64,000 nt of DNA from Acidobacteriota bacterium (GTDB lineage: Bacteria; Acidobacteriota; Terriglobia; Terriglobales; Acidobacteriaceae): the NCBI GenBank assembly GCA_021803035.1, contig JAJZME010000081.1:1-64000 (forward strand), written 5' to 3'. The notes below the pieces were generated by a model that ran no database searches, was not told where the DNA came from, and saw only the letters and a list, made by a program, of their open reading frames with translations. Every line of letters starts with the position of its first letter. The first letter of the stretch is position 1. A program made the position numbers and the translations under genes. Shown here piece by piece: positions 9,137 to 17,655 of the stretch.

Positions 9137-10327
9137 TCATTCCTCCACGGTTACGAGCGCGGCGCTCTGCTGCGCTTTGAGAGCAAGCTCGGCGGCCAGC
9201 AGGCACTCCGAAGGGTCCTGCGCGGTGTGCGTGCGGTTCACAATATCTGCCACGAACTGCGGCCCGAAGGGGAGCGGCATATTGTTGCAGTCGATGTAGC
9301 GGGCCTGCCTGCCGTCCACGAGGAAGAGATTATTCCCCTGGCGATTGACGGCGACGTTCGTGTATTTGCGCACTTCGATATACCCATCGGTGCCGAGAAT
9401 GAACAGCCGGCCATCGCCCCACACTCCCAGCCCATTCGGCGTGAACCAGTCGAGCCGTACGTAGCCAAAGCCGCGGTCACCGCGCAGGACCATGTCGCCA
9501 AAATCCTGAAACCGCGGCTGCTCCGGGTGGCGTATGTTGGCTACCTGGGATTCCACCACTGTGGCCTGTTTTGAGCCGGTGTAGTAGAGAAACTGATCCA
9601 CCTGATGAGAGCCGATGTCGCAAAGAATGCCGCCGTACTTGTCTGGATCCCAGAACCATGCCGGCCGCGGCGAAGCGCCACCTGAGTCGCCGCCATGCTG
9701 CACGACCTGGTGCGGCGCAAGGTTAATAGTCTGGATAACCTTTCCGATGGCGCCCTGCCGCACCAGAACGCCTGCGTATGCAGCTGCTTTCACCTCCAGC
9801 AATTCGCTGTACAGGATGGCGTAGATCCGGTTGGTCTCGGCGATGGTCTGCCGTATCTCGGCCAGTTGTTCGAGAGTCGTCATGCCGGGCTTGTCGGCGA
9901 GCACGTCCTTGCCCTGCCTCATGGCGCGGATGGCAATGCCGGCGCGCTCGACCGGAATCTGCGAGGTGAGGACAAGCTGCACGGATGGATCGTCCAGGAT
10001 CTCATCCTGGCTTTTGACAATCCTGGCGCCGGGATAGCGCCGGGTGAACTCCGCAAGCTTGTCTTCTTCGCCGCCCCAGGCGGCCACCAGTTCGCCGCCT
10101 CCGCGCTGCACCGCGCCCACCATGCCGTAGATATGGTCATGACTCATGCCGCACACGGCGAACCTGATGTGGTGCTTTACCCCGGCTTCCGCCTGCGCTG
10201 GCGCTACGGCATCCTCGATCACGCTGCCGCCTGCGGCCATCTCCGGCAACCCCGTCATCATTGCCATCGATCCCATCAGGCCGGCCTGCCGCAGAAAGTC
10301 GCGCCGGCCGGTGGATTTAATCTTCAT
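9137..10327 (-). CDS. Gfo/Idh/MocA family oxidoreductase, Tat-exported
   Basis: NAD(P)-dependent sugar or polyol dehydrogenase fold. I chose the ATG at 10327, giving 396 residues, because GGAGGGGAACG precedes it. The protein then begins MKIKSTGRRDFLRQAG, a twin-arginine signal, so it is probably periplasmic with a cofactor loaded before export. An N-terminal Rossmann domain follows the signal, with a DKPGM-type motif (VLADKPGMT) corresponding to the family EKP motif. The C-terminal domain contains GGILCDIGSHQVDQFLYY. It lies 28 bases downstream of a second Gfo/Idh/MocA gene, so the two probably form an operon. The substrate cannot be read from sequence; the nearby CE15 esterase suggests plant-derived sugars. 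Confidence 0.88.
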   Translation of the reverse strand: MKIKSTGRRDFLRQAGLMGSMAMMTGLPEMAAGGSVIEDAVAPAQAEAGVKHHIRFAVCGMSHDHIYGMVGAVQRGGGELVAAWGGEEDKLAEFTRRYPGARIVKSQDEILDDPSVQLVLTSQIPVERAGIAIRAMRQGKDVLADKPGMTTLEQLAEIRQTIAETNRIYAILYSELLEVKAAAYAGVLVRQGAIGKVIQTINLAPHQVVQHGGDSGGASPRPAWFWDPDKYGGILCDIGSHQVDQFLYYTGSKQATVVESQVANIRHPEQPRFQDFGDMVLRGDRGFGYVRLDWFTPNGLGVWGDGRLFILGTDGYIEVRKYTNVAVNRQGNNLFLVDGRQARYIDCNNMPLPFGPQFVADIVNRTHTAQDPSECLLAAELALKAQQSAALVTVEE

Positions 10328-10355
10328 CGTTCCCCTCCATCTCCGAACAACGCCG

Positions 10356-11390
10356 CTAGAGCGCTCGGCGCTCTGCCTGCGCGATCTCGACGCTTCTGAC
10401 CTCCGCGCAGGAGGTATAGATGCTCCGCACCAACTGGAGCGCGCGATAGCCATCCTCGCCCGAACACGCGGGTCTTCGGCCGGTCTTCACAGCTTCTCCA
10501 AAATCGGAAAACTGGCGTTCGAACGGCGCCAGCGAGACGGCCATCGGATCTGATGCTCCCGATGCGGATTGGTGCGCGAGCGGCGCGGGATCGCCGTGAT
10601 CGTCCTGAACGTCCCATGCCGTCAACTGGTCTCCTGTGACGATCGCCGTACCTTTCGTCCCGTGAATTTCAATTCGTTCGGGATATCCGGGCCAGAGTGC
10701 CGTCGCTGCCTGAATTACGCCGGTGGCGCCCGATGCGTAGCGCAGCAGTGCGCAGAGGCAATCCTCCGACTCGATCCTGTGCAGCGCGCCCAGTTGCCAA
10801 TATCCAAAGACCTGATCGACAGCACCGATCAGATACATAAGCAGATCGGCCTGATGAATGCCCTGGTTGATCAGCGCGCCCCCACCCTCGACGGCCCAGC
10901 TTCCCTTGGTGGGGCGCGCGTAGTATTCGGGAGAACGGTACCACTTTACGTATGCGTCGGCCTGGAGAATTTTTCCCAGACGCCCGTCGGCGATGGCCCG
11001 CTTGAGGAACAGCGTCGAGTCGTCGAAGCGATGCTGGCTGACGACTCCCAACTGGATCCCGGCGCGGCGGGCGACATCAATCATGCGCACCGCGGTTGCC
11101 AGCTCGATCGCCATCGGCTTCTGTACCAGAACATGCCTGCCCGCCTGCGCGCTTAACTCAACGGCCTCGAGCCGGTAAGCGGGAAATGTGCAGACATCGA
11201 CAAAATCCACCTGTGGGTGCCGGCATAACTCTTCAGGCGTAGCGACAAACTCCGCGCCCCAGGCCTCGGCGAACTTGCGTCCGCGTTCCGGCGTCCGGTT
11301 CGTGCAAACGGTGACTTCATAGCCGATATTCTTGTACGCCTGCGCGTGCTTGTCGGCTATTGCTCCCGTTCCAATGATTCCCACTTTCAT
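10356..11390 (-). CDS. Gfo/Idh/MocA family oxidoreductase, cytoplasmic
   Basis: 344 residues with no signal peptide. The Rossmann motif GIIGTGAIADKHA is at the N-terminus and the catalytic-lysine motif VLVQKPMAIE replaces the common EKP. EGGGALINQGIHQADLLMYL is the family GG.l.D.G.H.iD motif; the usual Asp is Asn, and His is retained. It probably oxidises a sugar or inositol derivative with NAD(P). It is the first gene of a two-gene unit with the exported paralogue downstream. A cytoplasmic and an exported enzyme of the same family side by side suggests sequential or compartment-specific handling of one substrate class, which is inference. Confidence 0.88.
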   Translation of the reverse strand: MKVGIIGTGAIADKHAQAYKNIGYEVTVCTNRTPERGRKFAEAWGAEFVATPEELCRHPQVDFVDVCTFPAYRLEAVELSAQAGRHVLVQKPMAIELATAVRMIDVARRAGIQLGVVSQHRFDDSTLFLKRAIADGRLGKILQADAYVKWYRSPEYYARPTKGSWAVEGGGALINQGIHQADLLMYLIGAVDQVFGYWQLGALHRIESEDCLCALLRYASGATGVIQAATALWPGYPERIEIHGTKGTAIVTGDQLTAWDVQDDHGDPAPLAHQSASGASDPMAVSLAPFERQFSDFGEAVKTGRRPACSGEDGYRALQLVRSIYTSCAEVRSVEIAQAERRAL

Positions 11391-11572
11391 GAAATGCGTG
11401 CCTCCCTGTCCGTATCAGGCGCTGGCGGTGCAGCTTCTGGCATGGCAGCCAGGAGTATCCAGCGGTGTGGCTGATCCGCGTCGCACGATTTGCCATCCTG
11501 AGTCCGCGCTGTCTTCTACGCATACGCACTCTACCACACACCGCCGCGCTTGCCTGGGCGGCCCGATTGAGG

Positions 11573-13009
11573 CTATCGGGCCGCCGGTGTGTGCAGATAG
11601 CGGCTGGCGAACTGGATGAAGTACGGCCAGTCGGGCGCGGGAGTGTGCCCGCTGGCATCTTCGCGATAGGCAAGCGTGCCGTCGGTGAGCGCCATCCCGA
11701 TTGGCGGCCAAAGTGACGTCCCTAATCCCCTCTGGCCGAGCAGTTGGTAAACCGGACTGGCTCCGGCTTCGGCCAGAAACATGCCTTTGGGGTCGGCCCA
11801 GCCGTCGCCCTGCCGCGTGGGATTGCCAGCGCCGATGAAAACAGGCCGCGGCGCGCATAGCGCGATCAACTCGTTGGCATCGACGGGCAGATCGCTGGCG
11901 TTCAGCGGGCCGCCGTATTTCAGGAAATTGCCGTCGAACCAGTAATACTCGCTCAGACCGGTCAGATTGCTGATCTCTTCGCCGTAGATGTGCCGGTAGA
12001 GTTTGGCGCCGCCTTCGCCAGATGAGTTGACATAAGCAATGGCGAAGCGCTGATCGTAAGCCATCGCTACCAGAGCCGTCTTCCCGAAGCGTGAATGGCC
12101 CATGATTCCCACCTCATGGCCGCTAATCGCCTTGACGGTTTGCAGGTAATCGAGCGCCCGGCTGGCGCCCCAGGCCCAGGCGCGTATCGTGCCCCACTCG
12201 CTGGGCGTGCGCGGCTCTCCTTTGTCCATCAGGCCAATAATGCCCTTGTCAAGGCCTGCACCGTTATCCGCCTGGAAGCTGGTCGGCGAAAGCATCGCAT
12301 AAGCCCATCCCTGCCGTAACACTTGCGCCTGCCAAGGTGGTTCAGGATCACCGGGGCTTGAGTGCGGAAGCTGGCCTGCCCACAGCGGATCGAACTCGCT
12401 GTTGAAGGGCAGCTCTAGAATTGCCGGGACCGGACCGGCTGCGTGAGCCGGGGTAACCAGCAGCATATGCATGTTGACGGTAATGGCCGGGTCGATGGAG
12501 TTGTTGACATGGCCGACGAGCTTCTTGCACACGGCCGGCACGCCGCCGATGGTCTCATCCTTCGTATCAAGCACATGCCAGGAGATTTTGGGCGTGTGAA
12601 CGGGCACTTCGCCGTACACGTCGCGGCTGAAAGCAGCAAGGATCTGCGGACGCCGTTCGGTCCACCACTCCTTGGCCGAGGTCACGGGCTTGCCGTCGTT
12701 GAGCAGCAGAGGATTCGGCACGTTGTCGTAGACGTGGGCCTTCGATTCGTTGAAGTTGGCCGCGTAAGGCGAATAGGGATTCGAGTAACTTGCCGGATGG
12801 CGCAGATGCTTGATGCCGAGCTGGTCAAGCATGTGCCGGCGGTTTTTCCTTGCAGAGGTTGTGATCGACCGCTGGTGAGACTTGTGGGGCTGCGCGGCGG
12901 GTTGCGGGGAAGCGGTTTGTGCCGCCAGCGGCGAAAACGCGAAACACGTGAAAAGAGCCAGAACAAAAAGGGGAAGCGAGCAACGAACAGGTAACAGCGA
13001 TGGTTGCAT
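11573..13009 (-). CDS. CE15-type 4-O-methyl-glucuronoyl methylesterase (lignin-carbohydrate esterase)
   Basis: CE15 enzymes cut esters between lignin alcohols and (methyl)glucuronic acid on xylan. The ATG at 13009 was chosen because CGGGAGGTCC precedes it and a Sec signal follows (basic start, hydrophobic SLPLFVLALFTCFAFS, then AAQ cleavage), giving 478 residues. The alpha/beta-hydrolase nucleophile is S306 in GHSRFGKTA, the bacterial form of the family motif GCSRxGKGA. E332 in NSSGEGG and H455 in DASGHTPAPDW complete the likely triad. A 24-codon upstream extension is possible but lacks a ribosome binding site. The exported location fits plant-wall breakdown, and the neighbouring Gfo/Idh genes on the same strand could belong to the same catabolic set. 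Confidence 0.88.
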   Translation of the reverse strand: MQPSLLPVRCSLPLFVLALFTCFAFSPLAAQTASPQPAAQPHKSHQRSITTSARKNRRHMLDQLGIKHLRHPASYSNPYSPYAANFNESKAHVYDNVPNPLLLNDGKPVTSAKEWWTERRPQILAAFSRDVYGEVPVHTPKISWHVLDTKDETIGGVPAVCKKLVGHVNNSIDPAITVNMHMLLVTPAHAAGPVPAILELPFNSEFDPLWAGQLPHSSPGDPEPPWQAQVLRQGWAYAMLSPTSFQADNGAGLDKGIIGLMDKGEPRTPSEWGTIRAWAWGASRALDYLQTVKAISGHEVGIMGHSRFGKTALVAMAYDQRFAIAYVNSSGEGGAKLYRHIYGEEISNLTGLSEYYWFDGNFLKYGGPLNASDLPVDANELIALCAPRPVFIGAGNPTRQGDGWADPKGMFLAEAGASPVYQLLGQRGLGTSLWPPIGMALTDGTLAYREDASGHTPAPDWPYFIQFASRYLHTPAAR

Positions 13010-13259
13010 GAAGGACCTCCCGTTTCGAGTGTAGTGCTGGCCGGAAAAGCGGCGCCTGGAGATGCAGGGCAGATGCATCAACGTTTTCTATTGCTCAAGC
13101 AGGTTTTTTCTGCGGTCAAAACAGCTAACCAATCGCCTTCTCGGAGCGAAGACACGAAAATAGCCCAGGCTGAAGCCCAGCGAAACCCTGGGATAGCGTT
13201 CAAGCCTGAACAAATTCCGCCGATACAACTATCGAATCGACTCTCAAGAGGTGGCCGTT

Positions 13260-14978
13260 ATGCGCATACAATGGCTCCGCGATCTTCCTGTTGCCCGCAA
13301 ATTTATCCTCGCCTTTGGCGTCGTATGCAGTCTGTGTGTATTGCTCGGCGCAAACACTTTTTTCGCGTTTCGCAATGTCGCTGAAAAGAGTGTTGATGTG
13401 AGCGAAAATGCTTTTCCATCGGTCATTGAGCTCTCTCAGACGCGGGGAGCGATGGCTGAAATCCGGTGTCAGGATCTCGACCTGTTGCTCTGTCAGACGC
13501 CGGACTGCACCGCGGCGCATGCACGGGCGCGGCAGCAGGCGATCCACACGTACCGGGGCGCATTGGCTGCGTATGCGGCGCGAATCCGGTATCCAGGGGA
13601 GCGCAAGCTCTATGAGCAGTTCAGCACGGCGTTCGCGCAATATCTGCAATCGAGCAATCGCGGCGTGGGCCTGCTGGCGGCGGGCAAGGCGGGCGATGGT
13701 CTGGATCTTCTTGCCTCCAGATCCATGGAGGCGCTGACGGATTCTGCGCTGGCGGGAATCTCGGACGACATCAACCTGAACGCCCGGAGTGGAATGGCCA
13801 GCGCGCAGGGAGCTTCCGCAGCCTGCAGGCTGGCCACCTGGATTGACATCGGCGCCACGCTGCTGATCGTAATCCTGTGCGGGCTGACAGGCATTGTTCT
13901 CACTGGCGAGATTGCGCCGCGATTGGTCCGGATCAAAGAGGCGGTGGAAGCAATGGCGGCCAAGGACCTGACGGTGCACCTGCGGGTGACGGGAACGGAC
14001 GAGATCGGCCGGCTCGGCGAGGCGGTAAACACCAGCGTGGCCTCGATCCGCACGGTTCTGGAGTCGGTGGCCAAAGGCGCGGAGACGCTGTCGGGCGCGA
14101 CCACGGAGATCAGCGCGCGGTCGGTGCAGACTGCGGGCAATGCGCATACCCAGTCGAGCAAGACGAACCAGATTGCCGCGGCGGCGGAAGAGATGACGGC
14201 GACCATTGGCGAGATCAGTCACAACGCGGAGACGGCGGCCGGCGCAAGCCGCGATTCGGCGCGGACTGCCGAGCAGGGCGGTGCGGTGATGCAGGCCGCG
14301 TCCGCAACCATGCAGAAGATCGCCACGGCCTCCAGTTCGGTGGCGGACAAGATGACTTCACTGGCGCGCCGCTCGGAAGACATCGGCAAGGTGGTCAACG
14401 TGATTCAGGAGATCAGCGAGCAGACCAATCTGCTGGCGCTGAATGCGGCCATTGAGGCGGCGCGAGCCGGCGAGCACGGCCGCGGATTCGCGGTGGTGGC
14501 GGGCGAGGTGCGGCGGCTGGCCGAGCGCACCAAAGGCGCCACTGAAGAGATTGCGGGCACCATCCGCAACATTCAGGAGGAGACTCGCGAAACTCTGGAA
14601 GTGATGCAGGAAAGTCGCGCCTCAGTCGAAAAAGGCATGCAGGAGACGGCCAATGCGCGCCGGAGCCTGGAGGCGACCATCGAAGCGTCGAAGCAGGTGG
14701 AGCAGCAGATTCACCTGATTGCCACCGCGGCTACGGAGCAGACCTCGGCGGCAAGCGAAATCTCGGCGTCGGCCGGGCAGATTTCGTTACTGTCGGTCGA
14801 AAACGCGCAAGGGGCTGAGGCTGCCGTGGAATCGCTCAAGAACCTGGCGGCTCTGGCCGGCGAACTCGACGGCATGATTCGCCAGTTTCAGTTGGACGGA
14901 GGTCATTCGGCGGGTGGGCCGCAGGCGCGCCCGGCGCAGCGATCGCTGAGGCCGTCGCTGCGAGCGGCGCAAGCGTAA
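13260..14978 (+). CDS. methyl-accepting chemotaxis protein
   Basis: Transmembrane chemoreceptor of 572 residues. A first membrane segment lies at about residues 14-35, then a helical periplasmic four-helix-bundle-like sensor (about 36-185), a second membrane segment (about 190-215, [18 protein letters not shown]), a HAMP domain and a long coiled-coil signalling domain. The hairpin tip is canonical: [20 protein letters not shown] followed by [20 protein letters not shown], the CheA/CheW-binding region. I chose the ATG at 13260, preceded by AAGAGGTGG at good spacing, over the in-frame GTG nine bases earlier. There are no che or flagellar genes nearby, so it is an orphan receptor. The ligand is unknown. 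Confidence 0.95.
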   Translation: MRIQWLRDLPVARKFILAFGVVCSLCVLLGANTFFAFRNVAEKSVDVSENAFPSVIELSQTRGAMAEIRCQDLDLLLCQTPDCTAAHARARQQAIHTYRGALAAYAARIRYPGERKLYEQFSTAFAQYLQSSNRGVGLLAAGKAGDGLDLLASRSMEALTDSALAGISDDINLNARSGMASAQGASAACRLATWIDIGATLLIVILCGLTGIVLTGEIAPRLVRIKEAVEAMAAKDLTVHLRVTGTDEIGRLGEAVNTSVASIRTVLESVAKGAETLSGATTEISARSVQTAGNAHTQSSKTNQIAAAAEEMTATIGEISHNAETAAGASRDSARTAEQGGAVMQAASATMQKIATASSSVADKMTSLARRSEDIGKVVNVIQEISEQTNLLALNAAIEAARAGEHGRGFAVVAGEVRRLAERTKGATEEIAGTIRNIQEETRETLEVMQESRASVEKGMQETANARRSLEATIEASKQVEQQIHLIATAATEQTSAASEISASAGQISLLSVENAQGAEAAVESLKNLAALAGELDGMIRQFQLDGGHSAGGPQARPAQRSLRPSLRAAQA

Positions 14979-15033
14979 GGGATGGCTCGCGATGGCGAGG
15001 GAGTGAGCGCGGCGCCCGCGCACGGGCAACAAA

Positions 15034-15045
15034 TTCTGTACAGAA
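15034..15045. promoter_or_regulatory. 12-bp perfect palindrome, candidate operator
   Basis: TTCTGTACAGAA is a perfect 12-base palindrome lying 55 bases upstream of the small exported protein gene at 15101. It is followed by a short A/T-rich run (ATTTTTTAACTATGATC) that could include a -10 box. The size and symmetry suit a dimeric repressor. The regulator is not identified. Confidence 0.4.
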
Positions 15046-15100
15046 CGATGATTTTTTAACTATGATCTTGCCGCCGCCGTAATGGCGGTGAGGGACGACC

Positions 15101-15517
15101 ATGAAAAAAGCGATGCTTTGTCTTTGCGCTGTTCTGGCTATGGCGCTGACGACGACAACCGCCCGGGCGGCCGATGTGACCGGCTCCTGGACGGCCGAGT
15201 TGACCACACCGGATGGCAACAGCTTTCAACTCGCATTCACTTTCAAGCAGGATGGCACGAAGCTCACCGGCACGGTGCAGGGGCCGGAAGGCGAGCCGAT
15301 CGACATTTCCAACGGCAAGGTTGACGGCAACAAGATTTCGTTCGACGTTTCGTTCAACGACACGACAATTACCCACGAGGGCACGATCAACGAAGCCGGG
15401 AACGAGATTCAGATGACGACGAAATCCGACTCGGGCGACTTTCCCGGCGGCAAGATGACGCTGAAGCGCGCCAAGCCCGGCACGGCGCCGGCCGGGCAAG
15501 AGTCTCCGCAACAGTAG
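15101..15517 (+). CDS. small exported beta-rich protein of unknown function
   Basis: 138 residues with a clear Sec signal (MKKAMLCLCAVLAMALTTTTARA, cleavage before AD). The mature part is a compact set of alternating beta strands (GSWTAELTTPDG, FTFKQDGTKLTGTV, KISFDVSFND, THEGTINEAGNEIQ), resembling the lipocalin-like small beta-barrel proteins common in Acidobacteria. It ends in a Pro/Gln-rich tail. The start follows GAGGGACGACC. No catalytic residues are evident and I assign no function. A candidate operator palindrome lies upstream, and the downstream kilobase has no firm gene. Confidence 0.85.
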   Translation: MKKAMLCLCAVLAMALTTTTARAADVTGSWTAELTTPDGNSFQLAFTFKQDGTKLTGTVQGPEGEPIDISNGKVDGNKISFDVSFNDTTITHEGTINEAGNEIQMTTKSDSGDFPGGKMTLKRAKPGTAPAGQESPQQ

Positions 15518-15901
15518 CCGTTGAACAGAACCCCCTGCGGCTGCCGCACGATCAAGGGGCGGCGAATGCAGGGGAGTTTTGCGTATTGCACCGGCATGAA
15601 GGGCTTGACCACGAGGCGTGCCGCTTCGGCAGGAAAAGGAGTGCGGAGTGACGGCCGGAAGAGCATTTACGAACTGAAGCGTGCCGATTTGCGCAGCCAT
15701 TCGCATCCGCGTTTGGGGTTGGCAAGAAAATACACTGCAAGAAAATCTGTGGAAAAGAAAATATTTTAGGGGGGGTGCATTCGCGGCGGTTTGGGTTGGC
15801 AGAGCGCGCTCCGCGATCCCTGAGCGGCGGCCCGGTTTGCGGTGGTCACACGCCGCACGGAGACGAGCGCGTGGGTTGGGCCTGCCGATGAAGGAGGAGG
15901 G

Positions 15902-16003
15902 ATGGGCTTGGTCATGCTCGTGTTCTTCCTTGGGAGGCATATGGAACGATCGATGGTTCTATTGTCGGCGATGGGGCAGAAATTACCTGCAACGGTAAGC
16001 TAA
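15902..16003 (+). CDS. possible 33-residue hydrophobic small protein
   Basis: An ATG immediately after GGAGGAGGG opens a 33-codon frame ending in TAA. The N-terminal half is hydrophobic (MGLVMLVFFLG), followed by basic and polar residues. The strong ribosome binding site is the only evidence. G-rich purine runs occur by chance in such DNA, so this is a weak call. Confidence 0.2.
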   Translation: MGLVMLVFFLGRHMERSMVLLSAMGQKLPATVS

Positions 16004-16287
16004 AGGATTCGCAGGGGTTGGGGCGCACGGGGCTTGACAAGTGGTTGGGGTGAACCCCTCGGGCGAGACAGTTTCCTGCTCTTCCGGAGGTGCGCTATGC
16101 GGTTGGGCGGGGTGAGGGAATGGGGCATGGGGCAGCTTGATTCTTGCCTCTGTTACATCGCTGGAAAGTAAGTCGCCGGCAAACAGGCATCACTCCTGCT
16201 GCCGGTAGTTAATCGGTCAAAATCCAGCAAGGGCCCGTATCACCGGCGATGGTGACCTTTGGTGGAGATTTCCCCAAGAGCAGGTGG

Positions 16288-16346
16288 CAGGGGCTCAAGC
16301 CCCGATCAGTTGTTGCGGGCTTTTGCGGCATGGCTGAAGCCGTGCC
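16288..16346. repeat. paired REP-like hairpins
   Basis: GGGGCT-ca-AGCCCC (16290-16303) is followed 23 bases later by GGCATGGCT-ga-AGCCGTGCC (16327-16346, one G-T wobble). Two short hairpins in tandem in an intergenic region have the form of REP/BIME elements. A related core, CAGGGGCTTCGGCCCTGAT, occurs at about 24900 and a looser relative (GGCTGAAGCCC) near 13166. I recall similar elements as abundant in acidobacterial genomes; I could not check this here. Confidence 0.5.
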
Positions 16347-16584
16347 CTGATTACAAAGCTCAGCACGGCTGTACGACCGCCAACCGTGCCCCTTGCCGGC
16401 CTTCCGGTCCGCACGAGTTCCGTGCTCTTCAAAGAAACGCTCTGTCTCCATCGCCGCGATCTGCTTCCGTGTCTACCGGATCATGGCGCAAATTTGCGGC
16501 GCGCTGCAACAGGCAGCCGGATTTCATTTCCCTTCACGCGCCTCATCGCGGTACTCTTCCTGTAATTCCCTGTGGAGAACCGCT

Positions 16585-17106
16585 ATGGTCCTGAGCCGCG
16601 TGCGCTGGCTCCTGCTTGTGGCCGCATGTGCGCCGGCGATTTGCTTTGCCGGCAAGCCGAAGAAGTGCTTCACCGCCAACCAAGCCTCGAGGATGCTCAA
16701 CAAGGACGTGTGCGTCACGGCGCACATCTACGATGTGGTCCGGTTGCCGGACGGGACGCGGTTTCTGGACGTTTGCCCGCCCACAACGCCGGATGCCGAT
16801 TGCCGCTTCACCATCGTGAGCTTCCGGCGGGACAGGGACGAAGTTGGCCGTCTGGCCAAATATAAAGACAGGAATGCGCATATCCGGGGCATGGTGCTTC
16901 CGGTGCGCGGCGGGGCGTGGATGGTGCTGGACCGCGTGCGCCAATTCTACGGCGGCCCGCCCAAGTTCCGGCCCAATCCGCTGCTGCTGCACGGCTTCAA
17001 TGCGGATTCCGACCGTGCTCCGATCTATGACCCCAATCTGCGCACTCGCGGCAGCGGCCGCAGCGCCACGAATACACGCAATCAGGAGACGCGGCCACGA
17101 AAGTAA
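16585..17106 (+). CDS. exported protein of unknown function
   Basis: 173 residues. The ATG at 16585 follows TGTGGAGAACCGCT and opens a Sec signal (MVLSRVRWLLLVAACAPAICFA, cleavage before GK). The mature protein contains four cysteines spaced to allow disulfides and the segment CFTANQASRMLNKDVCVTAHIYDVV. It also has DGTRFLDVCPP and RDEVGRLAKYKDRNAHIRG, which resemble small OB-fold or nucleic-acid-binding-like beta barrels (strand-rich, 'I G.V' patterns). That resemblance is only suggestive. A basic, Arg/Asn-rich tail ends the protein. The neighbour downstream is a metallothionein. No function is assigned. Confidence 0.75.
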   Translation: MVLSRVRWLLLVAACAPAICFAGKPKKCFTANQASRMLNKDVCVTAHIYDVVRLPDGTRFLDVCPPTTPDADCRFTIVSFRRDRDEVGRLAKYKDRNAHIRGMVLPVRGGAWMVLDRVRQFYGGPPKFRPNPLLLHGFNADSDRAPIYDPNLRTRGSGRSATNTRNQETRPRK

Positions 17107-17190
17107 CGCGGGTTTGCATCTGTGAACCCGAAGTCGCACTTGCCAGCGCCATGGCCGCGGAGGGACAATCCATCCACAAGGAGGAAGGCA

Positions 17191-17352
17191 ATGGCGAAAC
17201 CGAGCAAGAAGTGCGCAAATCCCAGTTGCAGCTGCATGGCGCCCAACGGCTCGAAATATTGCAGCGCGCATTGCGAAGGCACGGCGGGACGAACTGAGTT
17301 GATGTGCCTGTGCGGCCACTCAAACTGCGAAGGAGAAACCAGAACGTCATAG
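17191..17352 (+). CDS. bacterial metallothionein-like protein
   Basis: 53 residues preceded by GGAGGAAGGCA directly before the ATG. It has eight cysteines (8, 13, 15, 24, 28, 39, 41, 46) and two histidines (27, 43), in the pattern CANPSCSC - YCSAHC - CLCGHSNC seen in SmtA/BmtA metallothioneins that bind Zn or Cd in the cytoplasm. The number of cysteines is one fewer than in cyanobacterial SmtA. No SmtB-like repressor gene is beside it. The gene is too short for many gene callers, but the start signal and motif make it convincing. Confidence 0.85.
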   Translation: MAKPSKKCANPSCSCMAPNGSKYCSAHCEGTAGRTELMCLCGHSNCEGETRTS

Positions 17353-17655
17353 CCAACGGCCAATGATCGCCGGCCCCTACCGTGTCTTTGCCGCTCTTGC
17401 CGGCGGCTTGTGGCCAGGTTGTAGTAAGGTCTCCTGATCTTTGCTCTTTCTCACGCAGGGGCCGGAAAAGCCCGCTCTTCTTCGGGCGGCGCATCCGGCC
17501 AGCTTGTTCCGGACCGGTTTCCCGGGAGCCGGTGTGTCTGTGGTTTGCCGCCGCATTGGCGCACCGGAATGACGCTGTGTGCGCCGGGCGCCAACCCTGC
17601 GGCTGATAAAATCTTGTTCAGTCCTGCTGTGACTCCTTTCAAGAGAGATTTGCCT
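17353..17655. other. leader region of glyQ
   Basis: About 300 bases between the metallothionein gene and glyQ. No T-box elements (specifier loop, AGGGTGG core) or other riboswitch were recognised. The glyQ frame is open from 17545 but the upstream part looks untranslated. Confidence 0.4.

Larger units (their letters stand above)
15518..16584. other. gene-poor region of about 1.07 kb
   Basis: No confident gene. It holds a poly-purine/G-rich stretch (GAAAATATTTTAGGGGGGG at about 15755-15775), two short ORFs with good ribosome binding sites (reported separately), and two adjacent REP-like hairpins near 16288-16346. The 82-codon frame starting at 15521 begins with TTG, has no ribosome binding site and looks non-coding. 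I found no RNA-gene signature that I could recognise (no tmRNA, SRP, RNase P or 6S features). Confidence 0.5.

Noticed and set aside
15521-15769. 82-codon frame after the exported small protein
   Set aside because: TTG start without a ribosome binding site and a basic, unstructured composition not resembling any protein I know.
17353-17655. Possible T-box leader for glyQ
   Set aside because: No specifier loop, no conserved antiterminator sequence and no terminator hairpin were found.
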